From positions 1-6,842 of the forward strand of contig JAILQA010000490.1 in assembly GCA_024699205.1 (NCBI GenBank): a stretch of DNA of 6,842 bases, in the 5' to 3' direction. Of the stretch, positions 1 to 4,931 are shown piece by piece (the first letter of the stretch is position 1; the number at the start of each line of letters is the position of its first letter). The notes under the pieces are model-generated. The model searched no databases, was not told the origin of the DNA, and saw only the letters and a program-made list of their open reading frames with translations. This DNA comes from Treponema sp. GTDB lineage: Bacteria > Spirochaetota > Spirochaetia > Treponematales > Treponemataceae. The translations under genes were made by a program, and so were the position numbers.

Positions 1-648
1 AAAGTTGTTGGAATCTCCGCAGGCTGGCATAAGGGAAGAAAACTTACCTATTTCGATATTCCCTGTTCCTATTACGATGGTTATGACAAAAGCAATAAGC
101 CTTTTGAAAGTGCGATTGAAACAATAAACATACAGATGCCACAAAGTCAGCAAAAGGAACTTGAAAATAAAGGGCCGACCGTAAGAATCTGTACTCCTAT
201 TTGTTTTGATGATTCCTTTACGGATGTAATAAGGCCACTCTTTTTGAATGGGTCAGAGCTTTTGATAAACATTACTGACGATTCCTGGTCTCTCAAGGAT
301 TCTAGCGAAATCCAGCATTTCGTTGTAGCTTCTTACAGAGCAATTGAATACAGAACAACAATGATACGCTCGGCAAATGCGGGCTATTCAGTAGTATTAA
401 ATCCGACAGGTAAAATTATTGCAGACGAGCCCCTCTTTACAGATTATTCGCTCAATTTTGATGTACCGATTTATCAGAGAGTTCTTACCACTTATGCAGT
501 ATTCGGTAACTGGTTGCCTTATCTTTGTATAATAATCTCCTTCTTTACAGCAGTGTTTATGTGCAAATCTTTTGTAAAATCTGACTATATTCCTAGCGAA
601 AGAAAAATTAAAAAGAAAAAGCACAAAAAACATTCAAAGAAAAAATAA
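1..648 (+). CDS. lnt: Apolipoprotein N-acyltransferase-like protein (Lnt), C-terminal part
   Basis: The reading frame is open from base 1, so the 5' end lies outside the window; 215 residues are visible and the ATG at 136 is internal. Lnt is an inner-membrane nitrilase-superfamily enzyme that adds the third acyl chain to lipoproteins. Visible family marks are TPICFDD with the nucleophile candidate Cys68, LLINITDDSW (about 87-96, matching the LVNxxND.W signature), and RAIEYRTTMIRSANAG followed by NPTGKI. One membrane helix follows (about 171-189), after the GNWLP motif that usually leads into the last Lnt helix. The protein ends in a Lys/His-rich tail, presumably cytoplasmic. Odd points: the family's usual Cys-Tyr-Glu is Cys-Phe-Asp here, and no LVPFGE-like segment with the catalytic Lys is seen in the 67 residues before Cys68. 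It could be a divergent paralogue. Superfamily membership is fairly sure; Lnt activity is less so. Confidence 0.78.
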   Translation, partial: KVVGISAGWHKGRKLTYFDIPCSYYDGYDKSNKPFESAIETINIQMPQSQQKELENKGPTVRICTPICFDDSFTDVIRPLFLNGSELLINITDDSWSLKDSSEIQHFVVASYRAIEYRTTMIRSANAGYSVVLNPTGKIIADEPLFTDYSLNFDVPIYQRVLTTYAVFGNWLPYLCIIISFFTAVFMCKSFVKSDYIPSERKIKKKKHKKHSKKK

Positions 649-669
649 TTTGTCAATAACCTGAAGTTA

Positions 670-701
670 CATTTAACGTTAATGCATAAATTTTTTTTTT
701 T
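670..701 (+). terminator. Possible weak terminator after the lnt-like gene
   Basis: An AT-rich dyad centred on TTAACGTTAA (673-682) is followed 8 bases later by an 11-base T run (691-701). The stem is weak and short. Its position just after the stop at 648 and before the nrdR promoter region suits an intrinsic terminator, but the T run may simply reflect local base composition. Confidence 0.3.
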
Positions 702-755
702 GTCAAGAAAAATACTTTTTAAAAATTTCCTTTTTTTTTTGAAAAAACTCTTGTA

Positions 756-771
756 TTATCATATCTAGTGT
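756..771 (+). promoter_or_regulatory. NrdR box, upstream member of the nrdR pair (weak left half)
   Basis: TTATCATATCTAGTGT matches 11 of 16 positions of the NrdR-box consensus ACACWATATATWGWGT, which I recall from the literature. The right half (TAGTGT) is perfect; the left half is poor. It starts 43 bp before the better box at 799. NrdR operators normally occur as pairs on the same helix face, and the spacing supports a real site more than this box's score alone. Confidence 0.55.
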
Positions 772-798
772 TATATCATTATTTAACGCTATAAAAAA

Positions 799-814
799 AC
801 GCTATATCTAATGT
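799..814 (+). promoter_or_regulatory. NrdR box, downstream member of the nrdR pair
   Basis: ACGCTATATCTAATGT matches 13 of 16 positions of ACACWATATATWGWGT. It lies 33 bp before the nrdR start codon and abuts the TATAAT at 814-819. With the box at 756 it gives a 43-bp repeat distance, about four helical turns. This suggests that NrdR represses its own operon. Confidence 0.75.
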
Positions 815-847
815 ATAATAAAATGTACATACTAAAAGAGAGGAAAT

Positions 848-1342
848 ATGCGCTGTCCAAACTGCGGTAGCATGGATGATAAAGTGCTTGAATCACGAAC
901 CATGGCTAACGGTGAAAGTATAAGACGTCGAAGAGAATGTCTTAAATGCAGTTTCAGATTCACCAGCTATGAGCGAATTGATGAAAAACCCTTTATGGTC
1001 GTAAAAAGAGACGGAAGACGCCAGCCTTTTGATTCTACAAAACTTGGAAAAGGAATTGAAAGAGCACTTGAAAAACGTCCTGTTTCTACAACTACAGTAG
1101 AACAAATTACCAGTGATATTGAAGACTCAGCCATAAAAATGGCAAAAGAAGCCCGCGAAATAACAACGGCTGAACTTGGTGAATTAGTCCTTGAAAAACT
1201 ATATTCAATCGACAAGGTGGCTTATATCAGATTCGCTTCGGTCTATAAGCACTTTGAAAATCTTGAAGAATTTATTACAGAAGTAAAAAGCATAAAAAAA
1301 AGGGGTGTCAATACGGACACAAAGGGGAAAACAGATGAGTAA
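848..1342 (+). CDS. nrdR: Transcriptional repressor NrdR
   Basis: A 164-residue protein of the normal NrdR length and domain order. The N-terminal zinc ribbon has Cys3-Pro-Asn-Cys6 and Cys31-Leu-Lys-Cys34, with the Arg-rich RRRREC segment typical of the family. An ATP-cone follows (about 49-139; VVKRDGRRQPFDSTKL to the FASVYKHF end). NrdR binds ATP/dATP through the cone and represses ribonucleotide reductase genes when deoxynucleotides are plentiful. The start is set by GAGAGG at 838-843. The stop overlaps the next start, so nrdR and nrdD are probably translationally coupled. Box pairs upstream of this gene and at 3474-3532 are its likely operators: autoregulation plus control of the radical subunit and nrdG. 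The C-terminal tail after residue 150 is Lys/Thr-rich and not conserved in the family. Confidence 0.97.
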   Translation: MRCPNCGSMDDKVLESRTMANGESIRRRRECLKCSFRFTSYERIDEKPFMVVKRDGRRQPFDSTKLGKGIERALEKRPVSTTTVEQITSDIEDSAIKMAKEAREITTAELGELVLEKLYSIDKVAYIRFASVYKHFENLEEFITEVKSIKKRGVNTDTKGKTDE

Positions 1343-3449
1343 CCAATCAATATTTCCAGAATGGAGAAGTTTTTTGGGTTCCAGTTCAGATACTGAAACT
1401 AAAGGATTTATCAAATCAGTTGTAAAACGCTCTGGTGAAATTGCAGATTACGATCGCAAGAAAATTGAAAATGCGATTGAGAAAGCCATTGAAGCCGTTG
1501 AAAAACAGAAAGACCCTACACGTGCAGCTGCCTTGACTGATTTTGTAGAAGAAAAGCTCAGATTAAAGCTCGCCGGTGCAAGAGCTCATTCTATTCCGGC
1601 TATTGAAGAAATCCAGGATATTGTAGAAACAGTTCTTATTGAACAGAATGAAGTTGAAGTTGCAAAGGCTTATATTCTTTATCGTGCACGACATGAAGCT
1701 GTACGAGATGCTAAAAACCTCATGGTTGATATTAACAAGACTATGGACGGCTATCTTGGACAGAGCGACTGGCGCGTAAACGAAAACGCAAACGTAAACT
1801 TTTCTCTGGGTGGATTAATTCTTCATAACTCAGGAACAATCACAGCAAACTACTGGCTGAACAATATTTATTCAAAGGAAATTGCAGAAGCACACAAAAG
1901 CTGCGCTTTCCATATCCATGACCTTTCTATGTTCTCTGGTTATGGTGCAGGCTGGTCTTTGCGTCAGCTGATTACAGAAGGTCTTGGTGGAGTTCCAGAT
2001 AAAATTACATCAACTCCGGCAACCCATCTTTCTACACTTGTAAACCAGATTGTAAACTTCCTTGGAATTATGCAGAACGAATGGGCAGGTGCACAGGCAT
2101 TCTCTTCATTTGATACATATCTTGCACCTTTTGTACGTGCTGATAATCTTACAGAAAAACAGGTTCGCCAGTGTATTCAGAGTTATATTTACGGTGTAAA
2201 TACTCCAAGCCGCTGGGGTTCACAGGCTCCGTTCACAAATATCACGCTTGATTTGGTTTGTCCTGATGATTTGAAAAATAAAAAAGCAATCGTTGGCGGA
2301 AAAGAGCAGGATTATACTTACGGTGACTGTCAGAAAGAAATGGATATAATCAACAAGGTATTCATTGAGCTTATGATTGAAGGTGATGCTGACGGACGTG
2401 GATTTGCCTACCCTATTCCTACTTACAATATTACCCGCGACTTCGACTGGAATTCAGAGATTTCTAAGCTGCTCTTTACTATGACAGCTCAGTACGGAAC
2501 TCCAAACTTCCAGAACTTTGTTAATTCTGACTTGAATCCTTCTGATGTTCGTTCAATGTGCTGCCGACTCCAGCTTGATAAACGTGAACTGCGTCGACGT
2601 GGTGGTGGTCTTTTTGGTGCTGATGAATTTACAGGTTCTATTGGTGTTGTTACAATTAATATGCCTCAGATTGGCTATCTTGCAAAAAATGAAGAAGAAT
2701 TTTTCAAGAGACTTGATTACCTCATGGATTTGGCAAAGGAAAGTCTCTGCATAAAGAGAAAGGTTATTCAGAAGCTTTATGACGGAGGATTATTCCCTTA
2801 TACCCGCCGTTACCTTAAAACTCTTGTAAATCACTTTAATACAATCGGCTTGTGCGGTATGAATGATTGCTGTGTAAACTTCCTTGGTTCGGATATTTCT
2901 ACACCAAAAGGAAAGGCATTTGCAGAAAAAGTTCTCACCCACATGCGCGAAAGAATTCAGGATTATCAGGAACAGACTGGTGATTTATTCAATCTTGAAG
3001 CTACTCCTGCTGAATCTACCTCTTACCGCCTTGCAAAACATGATAAGGAACAATTCCCTGATATCTTTACAAGCGGAACTACAGAACCATTCTACACAAA
3101 CTCTTCACAGCTTCCTGTTGATTTCACTGCTGATGTATTTGAAGCTCTTGATTTGCAGGAATCTTTGCAGACAAAATACACTGGTGGTACTATGTTCCAC
3201 GTTTATATGGGTGAAGCTTTAAAAGACTGGAAGAGCTGTGCTGATCTTGTAAGAACTATTTCAAGCAAGTACAGAATTCCGTTCTTTACTATTTCACCTA
3301 CATACTCAATCTGTAAAGTTCATGGATACCTTATTGGCCAGCAGTTTGAATGTCCAAAATGTAAGGCAGAAAAAGAAAAGGCTTTGAAAGCAAAGCTTAA
3401 GGCACTTGAAGCTGAAAAAGAAGCAATTCTTGCAGCTGAAAACAAATAA
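1335..3449 (+). CDS. nrdD: Anaerobic (class III) ribonucleoside-triphosphate reductase, catalytic subunit lacking the glycyl-radical loop
   Basis: A 704-residue protein that reduces ribonucleotides to deoxyribonucleotides without oxygen. An ATP-cone (about 28-118) precedes the catalytic barrel, which shows HIHD (193-196), NEWAGAQAFSSFDTYLAPFVR, SMCCRLQLD (Cys409-Cys410, one being the likely thiyl-radical cysteine), GGGLFG and TGSIGVVTINMPQIGYL. The tail has SICKVHGYL and CPKC (Cys660, His663, Cys673, Cys676), a zinc site typical of NrdD. Normally the glycyl-radical motif RVxGY follows about 20-30 residues later. Here only 28 helix-prone Lys/Glu/Ala residues remain before the stop, and the motif is in the next gene. 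Start: ATG at 1335 with AAGGGG at 1322-1327, 7 bases upstream, preferred over the GTG at 1305, whose Shine-Dalgarno would abut it. Gly204 sits in a GYGAGW motif where I believe relatives often have Cys. The family is certain; the split is a strong inference. Confidence 0.96.
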   Translation: MSNQSIFPEWRSFLGSSSDTETKGFIKSVVKRSGEIADYDRKKIENAIEKAIEAVEKQKDPTRAAALTDFVEEKLRLKLAGARAHSIPAIEEIQDIVETVLIEQNEVEVAKAYILYRARHEAVRDAKNLMVDINKTMDGYLGQSDWRVNENANVNFSLGGLILHNSGTITANYWLNNIYSKEIAEAHKSCAFHIHDLSMFSGYGAGWSLRQLITEGLGGVPDKITSTPATHLSTLVNQIVNFLGIMQNEWAGAQAFSSFDTYLAPFVRADNLTEKQVRQCIQSYIYGVNTPSRWGSQAPFTNITLDLVCPDDLKNKKAIVGGKEQDYTYGDCQKEMDIINKVFIELMIEGDADGRGFAYPIPTYNITRDFDWNSEISKLLFTMTAQYGTPNFQNFVNSDLNPSDVRSMCCRLQLDKRELRRRGGGLFGADEFTGSIGVVTINMPQIGYLAKNEEEFFKRLDYLMDLAKESLCIKRKVIQKLYDGGLFPYTRRYLKTLVNHFNTIGLCGMNDCCVNFLGSDISTPKGKAFAEKVLTHMRERIQDYQEQTGDLFNLEATPAESTSYRLAKHDKEQFPDIFTSGTTEPFYTNSSQLPVDFTADVFEALDLQESLQTKYTGGTMFHVYMGEALKDWKSCADLVRTISSKYRIPFFTISPTYSICKVHGYLIGQQFECPKCKAEKEKALKAKLKALEAEKEAILAAENK

Positions 3450-3457
3450 ATGCTAAA

Positions 3458-3484
3458 GGATTTTTAATAAAATCCGAAATTTTT
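3458..3484 (+). terminator. Weak hairpin terminator or attenuator after nrdD
   Basis: GGATTTT (3458-3464) and AAAATCC (3469-3475) form a perfect 7-bp stem with a 4-base loop, followed by GAAA and a run of five T. The stem is AT-rich and the T run is offset, so partial read-through into the next gene is likely. Its position, 8 bases after the nrdD stop, supports a transcript boundary. Confidence 0.5.
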
Positions 3485-3489
3485 AGTGT
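3474..3489 (+). promoter_or_regulatory. NrdR box, upstream member of the second pair (weak left half)
   Basis: CCGAAATTTTTAGTGT matches 11 of 16 positions of the NrdR consensus, with a perfect TAGTGT right half. It lies just upstream of the -35 at 3498 and begins exactly 43 bp before the strong box at 3517, the same distance as in the nrdR promoter. It touches the 3' arm of the nrdD hairpin. Its own score is modest; the repeated geometry is the main support. Confidence 0.55.
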
Positions 3490-3497
3490 CAAAACAA

Positions 3498-3526
3498 TTG
3501 ACAAACTAGAAAACCTACACTATATT
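3498..3526 (+). promoter_or_regulatory. Promoter for the radical-redoxin gene and nrdG
   Basis: A perfect TTGACA (3498-3503), a 17-bp spacer and TATATT (3521-3526, 5 of 6) make a near-consensus housekeeping promoter. The start site should be near 3533, leaving an A-rich leader of about 77 bases. TGTCAA (3487-3492) and the -35 form a small inverted repeat. The -10 lies in the centre of the NrdR box, so bound NrdR would block polymerase directly. Confidence 0.85.
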
Positions 3527-3532
3527 TAGTGT
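3517..3532 (+). promoter_or_regulatory. NrdR box, downstream member of the second pair (strong)
   Basis: ACACTATATTTAGTGT matches 15 of 16 positions of the NrdR consensus. It is embedded in a longer perfect inverted repeat, 3513-3536, with 10-bp arms (ACCTACACTA / TAGTGTAGGT) around TATT. The -10 hexamer is its middle. This is the best operator in the window and places the radical subunit and nrdG under NrdR control separately from nrdR-nrdD. Confidence 0.9.
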
Positions 3533-3596
3533 AGGTGAATAAATAACAAATCTGTAATGATTACAAAATACAAAATCTTACAGAAGAAATAAAAAA

Positions 3597-3602
3597 GGGA
3601 GG
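3597..3602 (+). promoter_or_regulatory. Strong ribosome binding site of the radical-redoxin gene
   Basis: GGGAGG lies 7 bases before the ATG at 3610 in an unstructured A-rich context. It is the strongest Shine-Dalgarno in the window and fixes this start. It suggests the small protein may be made in excess over NrdD. Confidence 0.85.
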
Positions 3603-3609
3603 AAAAATT

Positions 3610-4146
3610 ATGGAAACAAAAAGAACCATTGCTGAAATCGACAGGGAAATTGCAGAAACCAAAATGGAACTGCAGGATGTTCACGGAACAGAAACAGAAG
3701 TTTACGCAAGAATTGTAGGTTACTACAGAGCCGTAAAACACTGGAACAAAGGAAAGAGAGACGAATTTGACCAGCGCAAAATGTTTACTCTCGAAGACAG
3801 CAAAGAATATGATATTACTGCTGTTGATACAATAAAAGCCGCAAAAGCAAAACCAGCAGCATCAACAAAAAAAGTATCAGAACCAACTGAAAGTGTTACT
3901 TTTGAAATGTATACAAGAAAAACCTGCCCTAACTGTCCTCCTGTAAAAGAGTTCATGTCTCATCTTGATATGGCTGGCCGTTCAATCGATGTAGATACAG
4001 ACGAAGGTCTTGCAGAAGCAGCTAAAAAAGGTGTTTTTGCATCACCAACAGTTATTTTCTATAATGCCGCAGGCGTAGAGACAGCACGTTGCCATAACGT
4101 TGAAGAACTTGAAGCAGTTTTTTCACAGATTAAGGTAACCGCATAA
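3610..4146 (+). CDS. Split-off NrdD glycyl-radical domain fused to a glutaredoxin/NrdH-like domain
   Basis: A 178-residue protein of two parts. Residues 6-24 form a helix with heptad-spaced Ile7, Ile10, Ile14 and Leu21. Residues 28-59 (TEVYARIVGYYRAV, then WNKGKRDEF) match the C-terminal glycyl-radical region of class III reductases, with Gly37 (codon 3718-3720) the expected radical site. An Ala/Lys/Pro-rich linker covers about 66-95. Residues 96-176 are a thioredoxin-fold redoxin with Cys106-Pro-Asn-Cys109 and the cis-proline SPT (Pro146). The upstream nrdD lacks exactly this glycyl segment, so the protein probably supplies the radical in trans, is activated by NrdG encoded 3 bases downstream, and carries its own reductant. 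Free glycyl-radical domains are known for pyruvate formate-lyase repair (GrcA/YfiD), but there as spare parts. Domain assignments are firm; the working model is inferred. No established symbol applies. Confidence 0.9.
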   Translation: METKRTIAEIDREIAETKMELQDVHGTETEVYARIVGYYRAVKHWNKGKRDEFDQRKMFTLEDSKEYDITAVDTIKAAKAKPAASTKKVSEPTESVTFEMYTRKTCPNCPPVKEFMSHLDMAGRSIDVDTDEGLAEAAKKGVFASPTVIFYNAAGVETARCHNVEELEAVFSQIKVTA

Positions 4147-4149
4147 TAA

Positions 4150-4899
4150 ATGATGGAATTACCATTAGACAGACCTGCAGGTATTCTGATAAAAACCACT
4201 TTGGTTGATTATCCAGGACACGTTGCAGGTTCTTTTTTTCTAAAAGGCTGTAATCTTCGATGTCCCTACTGTTACAATATAGGGCTTGTACTACCAGAAA
4301 TAACTCCCGATGGCTTGAGTACTGTTCAGGAACTGTTTGACCATCTTGAAAAAAGAAGAAATGTACTTTCCGGACTGGTAATTAGCGGCGGTGAACCTCT
4401 TGTAAATGCATACACACCAATAATAATTCATAAAGCCAGGGAACTTGGTTATAAAATAAAAATAGACACAAACGGACTTTTACCAGATAAATTGCAGGAA
4501 CTCCTTGAGGATAAAACACTCAGGCCTGATTTTGTTGCTCTGGATATAAAAACATCTCCTGCCAGATACGCTGAAACAATGTGTGGCAAACTTTCCTTTT
4601 ATTCTAAAAATCCAGAGTATCTTGTAGATTTACTCACAAAATCAGTAAAAATAGTAAGTTCTCTTCCAACCGAAAACAGGGAATTCAGAACTGTACTTGT
4701 TCCTCCGCTTGTTCAAAAGGAAGATATAAAAGAAATTGCAGCCCTACTTCCAGCTGATGCTTCCTGGCAGTTTGCTCAATTTCAAAACACAAACTGTCTG
4801 GATCCCTCTTACAATGAAATTTATCCCTACACCGACAGCGAAGCAAATGAACTCATAGAATATGCAAAATCATTTATAAAGGGAGCAGCTTTGAGATAA
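4150..4899 (+). CDS. nrdG: Anaerobic ribonucleotide reductase activating protein (radical SAM)
   Basis: A 249-residue radical SAM enzyme, which would cleave S-adenosylmethionine to form the glycyl radical of the reductase. GCNLRCPYCYN gives the CxxxCxxC cluster ligands Cys34, Cys38 and Cys41; SGGEP (79-83) is the SAM-binding motif; the IKIDTNG and LDIKTS strands follow. The N-terminus (GILIKTTLVDYPGHVAGSFFLKGCN) and length fit the longer NrdG2-like activase type rather than the shorter E. coli NrdG. The start follows tandem TAA stops of the preceding gene by 3 bases, with only a poor upstream AAGG, so translation is probably coupled. Its substrate here should be Gly37 of the small protein encoded just upstream, not a site in NrdD. 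The second ATG at 4153 is an equally possible start. Confidence 0.93.
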   Translation: MMELPLDRPAGILIKTTLVDYPGHVAGSFFLKGCNLRCPYCYNIGLVLPEITPDGLSTVQELFDHLEKRRNVLSGLVISGGEPLVNAYTPIIIHKARELGYKIKIDTNGLLPDKLQELLEDKTLRPDFVALDIKTSPARYAETMCGKLSFYSKNPEYLVDLLTKSVKIVSSLPTENREFRTVLVPPLVQKEDIKEIAALLPADASWQFAQFQNTNCLDPSYNEIYPYTDSEANELIEYAKSFIKGAALR

Positions 4900-4931
4900 T
4901 TCGCAAGAAAATAATCTTGTTGAAGTGGTTT

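Larger units (their letters stand above)
751..819 (+). promoter_or_regulatory. Promoter region for nrdR-nrdD (two candidate cores)
   Basis: No single promoter stands out. One candidate is TTGTAT (751-756), a 17-bp spacer, then TATCAT (774-779). The other is a perfect TATAAT (814-819) with TG just before it but no convincing -35. With either choice an NrdR box falls inside or against the core elements, as expected for repression. The exact start site cannot be decided from sequence. Confidence 0.45.

Noticed and set aside
700..728. TTGTCA (700-705) as the -35 of a promoter for nrdR
   Set aside because: Nothing resembling a -10 occurs 16-18 bp downstream, and the site is far from the NrdR boxes.
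1305..1334. GTG at 1305 as the nrdD start
   Set aside because: It lies deep inside nrdR with the AGGG abutting the codon. The ATG at 1335 has AAGGGG at proper spacing and a typical 8-bp overlap.
2545..3222. Overlapping + strand reading frames inside nrdD, and minus-strand frames over nrdR, the radical subunit and the regulator
   Set aside because: They lack family motifs and ribosome binding sites, and lie wholly over well-supported genes; they are shadow frames.
3321..3329. His-Gly-Tyr-Leu of NrdD (Gly664) as the glycyl-radical site, by likeness to E. coli RVCGYL
   Set aside because: As I recall, relatives carry both the C..HGY..CPxC zinc motif and a separate later RVxGY motif. Gly664 lies inside the zinc motif, before CPKC, and the true RIVGYYR segment is present in the next gene. 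It remains the main alternative to the split model.
3447..3612. nrdD interrupted by a sequencing error, frameshift or stop read-through, so the two genes are one
   Set aside because: The halves are separated by 160 bases holding a hairpin, a TTGACA/TATATT promoter, a strong NrdR box and a strong Shine-Dalgarno, and each half has its own helix at the break. This is an organised intergenic region.
4917..4931. TTG at 4917 as the start of the LuxR-type gene
   Set aside because: It has no convincing Shine-Dalgarno and ATG at 4932 is in frame close by; the choice is not certain.
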